Shown piece after piece: positions 7,836 to 16,337 of a stretch of 64,000 bases of DNA (the first letter of the stretch is position 1; every line of letters starts with the position of its first letter). The DNA is taken from assembly GCF_001426405.1 (NCBI RefSeq), contig NZ_LMEP01000012.1:572707-636706 (forward strand), read 5' to 3'. Under the pieces are notes generated by a model. That model was given only the letters and a program-made list of their open reading frames with translations. It did no database searches and was not told the origin of the DNA. Position numbers and translations under genes: made by a program. The DNA is from Streptomyces sp. Root1304 (GTDB taxonomy: Bacteria > Actinomycetota > Actinomycetes > Streptomycetales > Streptomycetaceae).

Positions 7836-8960
7836 TCAGCCGATGCGCGGGATCTGCTGGGTGACGCAGTGCAGTTGGCCGCCGTTCCAGGCGAGGGTGC
7901 GGGCCGATACGCCCACCACCTCGCGGTCGGGGTACAGACTGCCGATGAGGCTCAGCGCCGTGCTGTCCTCGGGCACCCCGGCGAGCGGGACGATCACTCC
8001 GCCGTTGACGGGGTAGTAGTTGGTGTAGCTGAAGATGACGACGTCCCGGCCCGACTCGAACCATCGGGGCTGGGCATGGATCTCGGTGAGTTCGAATCTG
8101 CGGCCCCGGGCGTCCGTGCTTGCCTGGAGCACCGCTTTGTTGGCTGCCATGCGCTGCTCGTTCGGGCTGCCGGTGCCGGGCTGGGTGAGGATCAGCAGTT
8201 TGGCCGGTCCGATGTACGAGGCGCACAGGTCGACGTGTCCGTCGGTGTCGTAGTCCCCGTCGAGGCCGTAGGGGAGCCAGATCACCTTCTGTGCTCCGTA
8301 CGTGTCGAGCAGGGTGCTCTCGATCTGGGCCTTGCTCATGGTGGGGTTGCGGTTGGGGTTGAGCAGGCATTCCTCGGTGACGATGAGGGTGCCTTGCCCG
8401 TCCTGGATGACCGAGCCGCCTTCCAGCACCATGTCGATCGGCTTGCGGGGGACTCCCAGATAGTCGCAGGCACCGGTGGGCAGGTGGTCGTCGTTGCCGT
8501 AGGCGTACTTGTTGCCCCACCCGTTGAAGACGAAGTCGAGCCCGATCATCGCGGTGCGTGAGGTGTTGACGGTGAAGACCGGGCCGTTGTCCCGGGTCCA
8601 GCAGTCCCAGACGTCGTACTCGGTGACCTCGACGGTCGGCCCGCAGTGTGCCCGGGCGTCGTCGGCCGTGCCGGGGTGGGCGACCATGATGACGCGTTCG
8701 AACCGGGCGATTGCCCTGGCGAGTCCGGCTATCTCGGCCTGGGCCTCGAGCATGTGCCCGCTCCAGCCGGCGCCGCCGGTCTCGTGCGGCCAGGCCATGA
8801 GGGTGCCGGCGTGCGGTTCGAACTCGCCGGGTACCGCGTAGCGTTGCGCGGCGGGCGCCGCGCCGGTCGCGGCGGCCGCGCGGCCGCCGAGCGCGACGGC
8901 CGATGCGGCCATCAGGGCGGCGGCGCCGAAGCCGCGCCTGGACATCGATGATGTGGGCAT
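7836..8960 (-). CDS. aguA: Agmatine deiminase (peptidyl-arginine deiminase family), Tat-exported
   Basis: 374 aa. The family hydrolyses agmatine to N-carbamoylputrescine and ammonia. The catalytic set is present: DNGPVF, EGGSV, the TDGHVD histidine, and the nucleophile Cys365 in GGQLHCVTQQ. An N-terminal Tat leader (SRRGFGAAALM, then an alanine-rich cleavage region) is unusual, because most agmatine deiminases are cytoplasmic. This one should act outside the membrane or be membrane-attached. ATG 8960 is chosen because GAGG lies 9 nt upstream; 8990 would add 10 residues. It follows the NCS1 permease by 51 bp on the same strand, so uptake and deimination are coupled. A cytoplasmic paralogue lies at 14627-15670. 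Confidence 0.88.
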   Translation of the reverse strand: MPTSSMSRRGFGAAALMAASAVALGGRAAAATGAAPAAQRYAVPGEFEPHAGTLMAWPHETGGAGWSGHMLEAQAEIAGLARAIARFERVIMVAHPGTADDARAHCGPTVEVTEYDVWDCWTRDNGPVFTVNTSRTAMIGLDFVFNGWGNKYAYGNDDHLPTGACDYLGVPRKPIDMVLEGGSVIQDGQGTLIVTEECLLNPNRNPTMSKAQIESTLLDTYGAQKVIWLPYGLDGDYDTDGHVDLCASYIGPAKLLILTQPGTGSPNEQRMAANKAVLQASTDARGRRFELTEIHAQPRWFESGRDVVIFSYTNYYPVNGGVIVPLAGVPEDSTALSLIGSLYPDREVVGVSARTLAWNGGQLHCVTQQIPRIG

Positions 8961-9011
8961 CTGATCGATCCTCTTCCGAAGTGTGGACATGACGCGCGTG
9001 CTCCGTGGCCG

Positions 9012-10466
9012 TTACAGGTCGGATCGGGCCGCGGCAAGTTGGGTCGCGTACAGCCGCTTGAACAACACCGCGTACAGACCCGCGCCGATGACGGGACCGA
9101 CGAGTGCGGACAGGTCCGCTCCCCCGAGTGCGACGGCGAGGGGTCCCTGGAAGTCCGTGGAGTTGATGAACAGCAGCGCGGTGGTGGTGCCGAGGATCTG
9201 CGCGGTGATGCCGGCCATGTTGACGCCCCCGTGGTACCAGTAGGCACTGGTGGGGGTCTCGTTGTGCAGTCCGGGGCCGCTGTAGCGGTTGCGGCGCAGG
9301 ATGAGGTCCGTGACGCTGATGGCCAGGCCGGGGCCGAGTATGGCGACGGTGATCTCGAGGATCTGGCCGAGGGCGTCGATGAAGTCGGTGACGAACAGGG
9401 CGTACGCGGCGATGGCGACGCTGGCGACGCCGTCGAGCAGGACGGCGGCCCACTGCTTGATCGGCAGGCCGACGGCCTGCAGGGCCAGGCCGGAGCTGTA
9501 CATGGTGAGGATGTTGCCGGCGATCGAGCCGATGACGATGGCCAGCAGGAAGAGCGGGTAGAACCAGCCCGGCACGATCTCGCTCAGGGAGACCTGGGGG
9601 TCGGTCATGTCGACGGCGGTGCCGGCGAGGACGCCGACCGCGCCGAGCAGGACCGAGGGGATGAAGCCGCCGAGTGCCGTCCATCCGGCCACCGCGCGAG
9701 GTGAGGAGTCGGCGGGCAGGTAGCGGGAGTAGTCGGATCCGGTGCCCCAGGACAGCGGGTTGGAGGCGATGATGGTGAAGCCGAGCAGCGCCATCGCGAG
9801 CAGGCCGTCGCCCTGCGGGGCGTCGACGGGCTGCTTTCCGGGCTCGGCGTCGGCGACGACGAATCCGGCGAGCACGGTCAGGGTGATGGTCAGCATCCAG
9901 GTGAATGCCGGGCTCAGGCGCAGGATGAGGGCGTGACCGAAGACGCTGACGACGATGGTGAGGATCGCCAGGACCAGGACGACGGCCCAGCGGGTCGCGG
10001 TGGTGACGGTGACGCCTAGCTGGTCGAGGAGCGCGAAGCTGGCGAGTGCGCCCATGGCGAGGTTGATGGCCCCGTACGCCACGCACACCGACCAGTTCGT
10101 GAGCACCGTCGATACGCGGTTTCCGCGGATGCCGAAGATGGCGCGGGTCTGAACGCTGGAGGGGGTGCCGGCGACCGGGCCGCTGACGGCGAGGATGCCG
10201 TTGAACACCCAGAACAGGTTGCCCAGGACGACGACGAGCAGTGCTTGCCAGGTGTTGAGCCCGAGGAGGACCAGGGTGCCGCCCAGGACGACGGACAGGT
10301 AGTTCACGTTGGCTGCGGCCCAGACGAAGAGCAGGTCGCGGGGGCGGCCGTGGCGCTCGTCGTCGGGGATGTGGTCGATGCCGCGGGTCTCGATGTGCAC
10401 CGCGTCGGGAGAGGTGGGGGGCGGCGCCTGGTCGGTCGCGGTTCTGGTGGGTTCAGCGGGGGTCAC
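9012..10466 (-). CDS. NCS1-family permease (cytosine/purine/allantoin type)
   Basis: 484 aa, about 12 hydrophobic helices. It begins with a charged cytoplasmic tail ending GIDHIPDDERHGRPRDL, a pattern seen before helix 1 of cytosine permease-like NCS1 carriers. The GTG at 10466 follows GGAGAA. NCS1 carriers import nucleobases, hydantoins, allantoin and related ureides with protons or sodium. In this setting, beside two agmatine deiminases and a urease-like enzyme, the cargo may be a ureide or guanidino compound; that is inference. It is divergent from the TetR gene at 10946. Confidence 0.88.
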   Translation of the reverse strand: MTPAEPTRTATDQAPPPTSPDAVHIETRGIDHIPDDERHGRPRDLLFVWAAANVNYLSVVLGGTLVLLGLNTWQALLVVVLGNLFWVFNGILAVSGPVAGTPSSVQTRAIFGIRGNRVSTVLTNWSVCVAYGAINLAMGALASFALLDQLGVTVTTATRWAVVLVLAILTIVVSVFGHALILRLSPAFTWMLTITLTVLAGFVVADAEPGKQPVDAPQGDGLLAMALLGFTIIASNPLSWGTGSDYSRYLPADSSPRAVAGWTALGGFIPSVLLGAVGVLAGTAVDMTDPQVSLSEIVPGWFYPLFLLAIVIGSIAGNILTMYSSGLALQAVGLPIKQWAAVLLDGVASVAIAAYALFVTDFIDALGQILEITVAILGPGLAISVTDLILRRNRYSGPGLHNETPTSAYWYHGGVNMAGITAQILGTTTALLFINSTDFQGPLAVALGGADLSALVGPVIGAGLYAVLFKRLYATQLAAARSDL

Positions 10467-10864
10467 GGGGTTCTCCGGTTCATACGGGTCGAACGGGCCG
10501 AGAAGCGTCGCGGTCCAGGAGGGCGTTGCGGTGCTGGTGGTGCGGTCGGGCCGTACCCGGGGGCCGGCATGGATATGGATGCGGGAGCTGGAGGGCGGTC
10601 GCTGTCGCGGTGCGACGTCCGCCGCCGCCGCGACGGCGCGAGGCCATGCCGGACAGGACTGCGAGGGTGAAGCGGCCGCCCAGGAAGCGATGTGGTCGCC
10701 GCGCGGCGTGATCGGGACCGCGCCGGACGCCGCGATCGTCGCGACGGGTCTTCGATCGTCTCGACATCACCCGCGGACATCTCGACGTCACCCGTGTCCC
10801 GTGCACGCCGCCGGGCTGAGCGTCACGCCATGGTGATTCATGAGTGTTGCCCTCCCGGCGTTCC

Positions 10865-10880
10865 CTGATGTTAAAGTCAG
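10865..10880. promoter_or_regulatory. Probable TetR operator, distal copy
   Basis: CTGATGTTAAAGTCAG, an imperfect palindrome. It matches the second site at 10891-10906 and sits about 65 bp upstream of the tetR start. AT-rich symmetry in an otherwise GC-rich stretch makes it stand out. Confidence 0.6.
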
Positions 10881-10890
10881 TGGCAGGTGG

Positions 10891-10906
10891 CTGACTTTAA
10901 GGTCAG
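10891..10906. promoter_or_regulatory. Probable TetR operator, proximal copy
   Basis: CTGACTTTAAGGTCAG, an imperfect palindrome with arms CTGAC/GTCAG, 26 bp from the distal copy. The inner halves of the two sites also form a perfect larger inverted repeat (TTAAAGTCAG-10 nt-CTGACTTTAA, 10871-10900). The likely ligand is the TetR protein encoded from 10946. Confidence 0.62.
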
Positions 10907-10945
10907 CTAGAGACCGAGGACAAGACCTGTGACAGGATCGATGCC

Positions 10946-11692
10946 GTGACCGAGCAGGAAACCAGGACCGACGACGTGGCACCGGACTCCGTCGGCGGCG
11001 CGCGGGAGGGCATCCTGCAGGCCGCCGTCGAGCTGATCGCCCGGGACGGCTTCGACGGCGTCCGCATCGCCGACATCGCCGCCCGCGCCGGTGTTTCCAG
11101 CGCGCTGGTGCATTACCACTTCACCGGCCGCGACCGGCTGCTGACCGGCGCGCTCGCGTACTCCCTCACCCGAGCCGAAGCCCGCCTCCCGGGCCGCACC
11201 CGACACGCCGACCGCGACACCCCGCCGCAGCGGCTGGCCGACCTCATCGACTTCGGACTCCCGCTCACCCATGACGACGTCCTCGAATGCCGTCTGTGGG
11301 CCGAGCTGGAGATCCGCTCCTCCGGATCACCCGAACTCGCGGCCACACTCACGGAGTTCCGCGCACGCATGCTGCGCCCGCTCGTCGCTGTGGTCGAGGA
11401 CGGGCTGCGCTCGGGAGACTTCCGCGACTGCGACCCCACTGACGTGGCCACCGTCGCCCTCGCACTGCTCGACGGCCTCACCACCCGGCTGATCACCGAG
11501 ACGGCCACATCCACGCTCGGCCTGGCCGACGCCCGCCGCCTCGCCGCCGGACAGCTCACTCTCGCCGTCCACTACGACGGCGACCTGCCCTTCCGCCCCC
11601 TGCCCGACCCCGGCCTCCCGTCCGTCGATCTGACACCACAGCGCGCCACCCCCCGCCGCCGCCGCGCACCGCGCGCCCCGGCCCGCCCCTGA
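10946..11692 (+). CDS. TetR-family regulator of the agmatine/urease-like module
   Basis: 248 aa. The DNA-binding domain spans residues 18-70: AREGILQAAVELIARDGFD, recognition helix ARAGVSSALVHYHF, then GRDRLLTGAL. The C-terminal domain resembles the BetI-type group. Starts at GTG 10946, 8 nt after AGGA. The C-terminus ends in an arginine/proline-rich tail. It lies between the leftward permease-deiminase pair and the rightward urease-like operon and has palindromic sites in its own promoter, so it probably controls both arms in response to a guanidino or polyamine compound. The ligand is inferred. Confidence 0.9.
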   Translation: MTEQETRTDDVAPDSVGGAREGILQAAVELIARDGFDGVRIADIAARAGVSSALVHYHFTGRDRLLTGALAYSLTRAEARLPGRTRHADRDTPPQRLADLIDFGLPLTHDDVLECRLWAELEIRSSGSPELAATLTEFRARMLRPLVAVVEDGLRSGDFRDCDPTDVATVALALLDGLTTRLITETATSTLGLADARRLAAGQLTLAVHYDGDLPFRPLPDPGLPSVDLTPQRATPRRRRAPRAPARP

Positions 11693-12028
11693 ACGGCGCC
11701 TGACTCGGCGGGGCGCTCGCCTTGCCCGCGCTCCGACGTGATCGGTTGGATCCACGACGAGACCGGTCACACCGGGAGGGCCGACGGGGCGAACCCGCCG
11801 TCGAACCTGCCCTGGCCCCGGCCGCCGATGGGGCGTGCGTCGGAGCCCAGTCGTCGCCCTGGTGATCGACGGCGGCCTCGATCGTAGTGAGTCGCCCCGA
11901 GGCATCACGCGCGCTGTCGCGCCGCCGGGAACCCCGAATACATGCGGCGCACCTCCTTCTACGTCAACGGCGTTGATGTTTCTTCGCGACGCCCTCTTGC
12001 CTTGACCGGCGCACCAACCGGAGGTTCC
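11693..12028. other. Intergenic region upstream of the urease-like operon
   Basis: 336 bp, no gene. It contains the 19-bp palindrome at 11961-11979, and TTGACC at about 12002 that could be a -35-like element. A frame open from 11942 runs into the urease gene but has no ribosome site, whereas ATG 12029 follows GGAGG. Confidence 0.55.
11961..11979. promoter_or_regulatory. Palindromic operator candidate upstream of ureAB
   Basis: ACGTCAACG-G-CGTTGATGT: 9-bp arms with one mismatch around a single central base, 50 bp before the ureAB start. It differs from the sites in front of the tetR gene, which hints at a second regulator acting on this operon. Confidence 0.45.
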
Positions 12029-12868
12029 ATGCGACTCACCCCGACCGAGCGCGACCGGCTGCTGATCTTCACAGCAGCCGAGCTCGCGCGTGCCCGCCGC
12101 GCCCGCGGCCTGCGGCTCAACGTCCCCGAAGCCCACGCGCTGATCGCCGACACCGTCTGCGAGGCGGCCCGCGACGGCAGGCGCCTCGTCGAGGCCATCG
12201 ACCTCGCACGCAGCGTGCTCGGCCCCCACGACGTGTTGCCCGGGGTCGTCGACATCGTCGGCGACATCCAGGTCGAGGCGGTCTTCGACGACGCCACCCG
12301 GCTCGCCGTCGTCACCGACCCGTTCCGGTCAGCCGAAGAAGCGGGTACGCCGCCCACGCCGATCGACCGGGCCTGCCACACCGGCGGTTCGCGTACCGGC
12401 GGCTTCGCCACAGCCCTGCCCGACGGGGCCGGGCCCGGCTCGCTGGGTGACGAGGCGCCTGGCACGGTGCTGTTCGGGGAGGCCCCGAACGATCCGTTCG
12501 CCGGCGCCGACGTGGTGAGCGTCGAGGTGCGCAACACCGCGGAGGTGCCGGTCAGCGTCACGTCGCACTTCCACTTCTTCGAAGCCAACCCCCGGCTGCT
12601 GTTCGACCGTTCGGCCGCCTACGGGCGTCGCGCCGCGATCCCGGCCGGCGCCACGGTGCGCTTCGACGCGGGCGCGACGGTCTCGGTCGGCCTGGTCCCG
12701 ATCGGCGGGACGCGCATCGCGATCGGTTTCGCCGGACTGGTCGACGGGCCGTTGGACGCGCCCGGCACGAAGAGCGAGGCACTGCGCCGCGCGCACGCCT
12801 GCGGCTACCTCGACACCGGCACCGACGTGCCGGCAGAGCCCCGGATCTACAAGGAAGGTGCGGTCTGA
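12029..12868 (+). CDS. ureAB: Fused urease gamma-beta subunit (UreA-UreB)
   Basis: 279 aa. Residues 1-102 are the gamma subunit (MRLTPTERDRLLIF; GLRLNVPEA; GDIQVEAVFDDATRL). A roughly 60-residue linker follows. The beta subunit then fills about residues 150-265 (SHFHFFEANPRLLFDR, IPAGATVRFDAG, GFAGLVDGPLD). Fused gamma-beta chains are known in several bacteria and form the structural scaffold around the alpha catalytic chain. Starts at ATG 12029 after GGAGG. The stop overlaps the alpha start by one base, so the two are translationally coupled. No accessory genes (ureD, E, F, G) follow. Confidence 0.92.
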   Translation: MRLTPTERDRLLIFTAAELARARRARGLRLNVPEAHALIADTVCEAARDGRRLVEAIDLARSVLGPHDVLPGVVDIVGDIQVEAVFDDATRLAVVTDPFRSAEEAGTPPTPIDRACHTGGSRTGGFATALPDGAGPGSLGDEAPGTVLFGEAPNDPFAGADVVSVEVRNTAEVPVSVTSHFHFFEANPRLLFDRSAAYGRRAAIPAGATVRFDAGATVSVGLVPIGGTRIAIGFAGLVDGPLDAPGTKSEALRRAHACGYLDTGTDVPAEPRIYKEGAV

Positions 12869-14580
12869 TGACTGCCGCGACCGGGGGATTCCTCGATCCC
12901 CGCGACTACGCCTCGACGTACGGCCCGCGCGCCGGCGACCGGATCCGGCTCGGCGACTCCGGGCTGATCATCGAGATCGAGTCGGACGCGCAACAGCACG
13001 GCGAGGAGTTCCTGGCCGGGTTCGGCAAGACCGCACGCGACGGGCTGCACTTGAAGGCGGAGACCGTCCGCGAGACGTGCGACGTCGTGATCAGCAACGT
13101 CGTCGTCATCGACGCCGTGCAGGGCATCCGCAAGGTGTCCATCGGCATCCGCGAAGGCCGCATCGCCTCGATCGGCAGGGCCGGAAACCCCGACACGCTC
13201 GACGGCGTGGACGTGGTGGTCGGCACCGGCACGACGATCGTCTCCGGCGAGGGCCTGATCGCCACGGCGGGCGCCATCGACACGCATGTCCACCTGATGA
13301 GCCCGCGGATCATGGAGGCGTCGCTCGCCGCGGGCGTGACGACGATCGTCGGGCAGGAGTTCGGGCCCGTGTGGGGCGTCGGCGTCAACTCGCCATGGGC
13401 GCTGCGGCACGCCTTCTCCGCGTTCGACGCGTGGCCGGTCAACATCGCCTTCCTGGCCCGCGGTTCATCCTCCGACCGCGGCCCGCTCGACGAGGCGCTC
13501 ATCGAGGGCGGCGCGTCCGGCTTCAAGGTCCACGAGGACATGGGCGCACACGCGAGGGCACTGGACACCGCGCTCCGCGTCGCCGAGGACCACGACGTGC
13601 AAGTGGCCCTGCACACCGACGGGTTGAACGAATGCCTGTCGGTCGAGGACACCCTCGCGGTGCTCGAAGGCCGCACCATCCACGCGTACCACATCGAGGG
13701 CTGCGGTGGCGGGCACGTACCCAACGTCATGCGCATGGCCGGGGTCGCGAACGTCATCGGCTCGTCGACGAACCCGACGCTGCCGTTCGGACGCGACGCG
13801 CTCGCCGAGCACTTCGGCATGATCGTGTCCGCGCACGACCTCAAGCCGGACCTGCCCGGCGACGCCGCGATGGCGCGTGACCGCATCCGGGCCGGGACGA
13901 TGGGCGCCGAGGATGTACTGCACGACCTCGGCGTCATCCCCATCACGTCGTCCGACGCCCAGGGCATGGGCCGCGCGGGCGAGACCGTCCGCCGTACGTT
14001 CGCCATGGCAGGCAAGATGAAGGCCGAACTCGGGCCCCTGGCAGGCGACCCCGCCGACGGACGGCACGACAACGCCCGAGTGCTGCGCTACATCGCCAAG
14101 CTCACCATCAACCCGGCGATCGCGCACGGACTCTCGCACGAGGTCGGGTCGATCGAGCCCGGCAAGATGGCCGACCTCGTGCTGTGGCGGCCGGACCACT
14201 TCGGAGCCAAGCCGGAGCTCGTCCTCAAGGCCGGGTTCCCCGCGTACGGCGTCGTCGGCGACCCCAACGCCTCCACCGACACATGTGAACCACTGGTACT
14301 CGGACCGCAGTTCGGCGCACACGGCGGAGCCCCGGCGGAACTGTCGGTCGCGTTCACCAGCCAGGCAGCCGCCGAGACCGGCGGCGACCTGATGCCCACC
14401 AAGCGGCGCCGCGTCGGAGTACGCGGCACGCGCGGGATCGGGCCCGCGGCGATGCACTTCAACAACCGCACCGCCGAGGTCCGGGTCGCCGCCGACACCG
14501 GGCTGGTCACCCTCGACGGCGACCCGGTCATGTCGGAGCCGGCCGACTCGGTCTCCCTCAACCGCCTGTACTTCCTCTGA
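12868..14580 (+). CDS. ureC: Urease alpha-like catalytic subunit, diverged pocket loop
   Basis: 570 aa, full urease alpha length. The nickel centre is intact by comparison with Klebsiella UreC: HVH (His140, His142), the carbamylated lysine Lys220 in GFKVHED, the histidine of ALHTD, the histidine of YHIEG, and the aspartate of TSSDAQ. In the mobile flap an ungapped alignment puts Ala322 where Klebsiella has Cys319, keeps the catalytic histidine (His323) and has Asp for the next histidine. The normally invariant loop GGGTGPA.GT is replaced by GQEFGPVWGVGVNSP (from residue 162). It may be a true urease or a urease-family enzyme for another ureido compound. It overlaps ureAB by one base and is followed by agmatine deiminase. 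Confidence 0.9.
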   Translation: MTAATGGFLDPRDYASTYGPRAGDRIRLGDSGLIIEIESDAQQHGEEFLAGFGKTARDGLHLKAETVRETCDVVISNVVVIDAVQGIRKVSIGIREGRIASIGRAGNPDTLDGVDVVVGTGTTIVSGEGLIATAGAIDTHVHLMSPRIMEASLAAGVTTIVGQEFGPVWGVGVNSPWALRHAFSAFDAWPVNIAFLARGSSSDRGPLDEALIEGGASGFKVHEDMGAHARALDTALRVAEDHDVQVALHTDGLNECLSVEDTLAVLEGRTIHAYHIEGCGGGHVPNVMRMAGVANVIGSSTNPTLPFGRDALAEHFGMIVSAHDLKPDLPGDAAMARDRIRAGTMGAEDVLHDLGVIPITSSDAQGMGRAGETVRRTFAMAGKMKAELGPLAGDPADGRHDNARVLRYIAKLTINPAIAHGLSHEVGSIEPGKMADLVLWRPDHFGAKPELVLKAGFPAYGVVGDPNASTDTCEPLVLGPQFGAHGGAPAELSVAFTSQAAAETGGDLMPTKRRRVGVRGTRGIGPAAMHFNNRTAEVRVAADTGLVTLDGDPVMSEPADSVSLNRLYFL

Positions 14581-14626
14581 CCCACGACCCCCGCCCTCAC
14601 CGAGCACCGGACAAGGAACTCCCGAC

Positions 14627-15670
14627 ATGACGAACACCCCGGCCGCAGACGGCTTCTCGATGCCCGCCGAATGGGTCGAGCACGAACGGACCTGGATGGC
14701 GTGGCCCACGTCCAACGCGACGTTCGAGGGCGCCAACCACGACCTGCACCACGCCCGCGTCGCCTGGGGCAAGGTCGCCGAGACCATAGCCCACTACGAA
14801 CCGGTCACCATGGTCGTCAACGTCGGCGAGGCCGACACCATCGCGCCATACGTCGACACGCCGCTCACCGTCGTCGAACGCCCGCTCGACGACGCATGGA
14901 TCCGCGACAGCGGCCCGACCTTCCTCACCGACGGCGCGGGCAACCTGGCCGCCGCGGACTGGATCTTCAACGGCTGGGGCGCCCAGGACTGGGCCACCTG
15001 GGAGCGTGACCAGCACACCGCCGAGCAGGTCATCGAACTGTCCGGCGCCAAGCGCTACGCGTCGCGCATGGTCAACGAGGGCGGCGGCATCCACGTCGAC
15101 GGCGAGGGCACCGTCATGATCACCGAGACCGTGCAGCTCGACAAGGGACGCAACCCCGACTGGACCAAGGATGACGTAGAGGCCGAACTGCGCGCGTACC
15201 TCGGAATCGAGAAGGTCATCTGGCTGCCGCGCGGCCTCACCCGCGACTACGACGTCAACGGGACCCGCGGACACGTCGACATCATCGCCTCCTTCGCCCG
15301 CCCCGGCGTGGTCCTGTGCCACACCCAGCCCGACCCGGCGCACCCGGACCACGAGGTCGGCAAGGAGAACCTCAAACTGCTGCGCTCCGCCACCGACGCG
15401 CGTGGGCGTGCCCTCGAGGTCGTCGAGATCCCCGCGCCGACCGTACTGGAGGACGACGGCCACGGCTGGGTCGACTACAGCTACATCAACCACTACGTCG
15501 CCAACGGCGCGGTCGTGCTGTGCGGCTTCGACGACCCGCGCGACGAGGAGAACGCCGCGACCTTCGCGAAGCTCTTCCCCGGCCGCAAGATCGAACTCGT
15601 CGACGCCCGCGAGATCTTCGCGAACGGCGGCGGCATCCACTGCATCACGCAGCAGCAGCCGCGCGTCTGA
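14627..15670 (+). CDS. aguA: Agmatine deiminase, cytoplasmic
   Basis: 347 aa, no signal sequence. It converts agmatine to N-carbamoylputrescine and ammonia. Catalytic blocks: substrate loop DDAWIRDSGPTF, NEGGGIHVDGEG, the RGHVD histidine, and nucleophile Cys339 in GGGIHCITQQ. It begins at ATG 14627 after AAGGA, 46 bp behind ureC, so it is co-transcribed with the urease-like genes. With the exported paralogue at 7836-8960 the island has two deiminases in different compartments. The usual next enzyme, a nitrilase-type N-carbamoylputrescine amidase, is absent from the island. Confidence 0.93.
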   Translation: MTNTPAADGFSMPAEWVEHERTWMAWPTSNATFEGANHDLHHARVAWGKVAETIAHYEPVTMVVNVGEADTIAPYVDTPLTVVERPLDDAWIRDSGPTFLTDGAGNLAAADWIFNGWGAQDWATWERDQHTAEQVIELSGAKRYASRMVNEGGGIHVDGEGTVMITETVQLDKGRNPDWTKDDVEAELRAYLGIEKVIWLPRGLTRDYDVNGTRGHVDIIASFARPGVVLCHTQPDPAHPDHEVGKENLKLLRSATDARGRALEVVEIPAPTVLEDDGHGWVDYSYINHYVANGAVVLCGFDDPRDEENAATFAKLFPGRKIELVDAREIFANGGGIHCITQQQPRV

Positions 15671-16337
15671 CGGCACGCGCGCGAGTGTCGAACTTCCCCC
15701 CATCTCCCGCGGGAGCTTCCACTCGTGCGAAGCGTGATCGCGGGGAGCACCCGCGATCCACTGCTCGGCAAAGCAGCGTTCGCGGTGTGCTCGGCCTGCC
15801 CATCACACCGCGAGCGCGGCCCCCGCTCCGGGGCTGGCCGGCGAGGGCGATTCGATGTCGGCGGCCGCCCGCAGGACCGGCCCGCCTGTCCGACCGGACA
15901 GCGGAGGTCTTCATGCCGCCCACCCGCCGGCCGGGAGCCGCAGCCCCGTACGGGCCTGAGGCGGGGGCTGTGACTGTACGGCCTCCGGCCCGGTCGCGCC
16001 GCAGCCGGCGGCGGGTATGAGGACGTCCTCACCATCGACGTGTTGGACGCCCGAGCCCACAGACTCGGCACTACGCGCCGTAACTGCACGCAGGGTGTGA
16101 ACGTAGGCCAGGGCGTGGGGAGCCCATGGCAACCTGCGCAGTGATGAGGGGATGCTGATGGGTAGAGGTTTCCCCAAGCTTCTCGGGTGCGACAGGGCGC
16201 CGGGACGCAGAGGAAGCGGTGCAGCGAACGCTGCACGGTCCCTCGATCGAGCAGGATCGAGGGGGATGCAGCCGGATGGAAACGGATAGATATGTCCGGC
16301 TCTTTTGCATCGTCGCAGGTGAGACGCGTCACTGAAA
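15671..16337. other. Long non-coding right end of the island
   Basis: About 670 bp with no supportable gene on either strand; all frames here are short, lack ribosome sites or read out of the tRNA remnant. A 9-bp perfect hairpin at 15736-15758 probably ends the ure-aguA transcript. This is where an integrase or excisionase would be expected, but nothing resembling one can be read. Confidence 0.6.
15736..15758 (+). terminator. Probable terminator of the ureAB-ureC-aguA operon
   Basis: Perfect stem GATCGCGGG/CCCGCGATC around a GAGCA loop, 66 bp after the aguA stop. No T tract. Confidence 0.6.

Larger units (their letters stand above)
10467..10945. other. Divergent control region between permease and tetR
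   Basis: 479 bp without a gene. The TetR-proximal end has two 16-bp palindromes (10865-10880, 10891-10906). Around 10758-10795 there is also a short direct repeat (TCTCGACATCACCCG then TCTCGACGTCACCCG) of unknown meaning. The region nearest the permease shows nothing recognisable. Confidence 0.6.

Noticed and set aside
13823..13845. Loss of the catalytic flap histidine in UreC
   Set aside because: A first look suggested His was replaced, but the ungapped alignment from SSTNPTLP to AEDVLHD keeps His323 in register; only the preceding Cys and following His differ.
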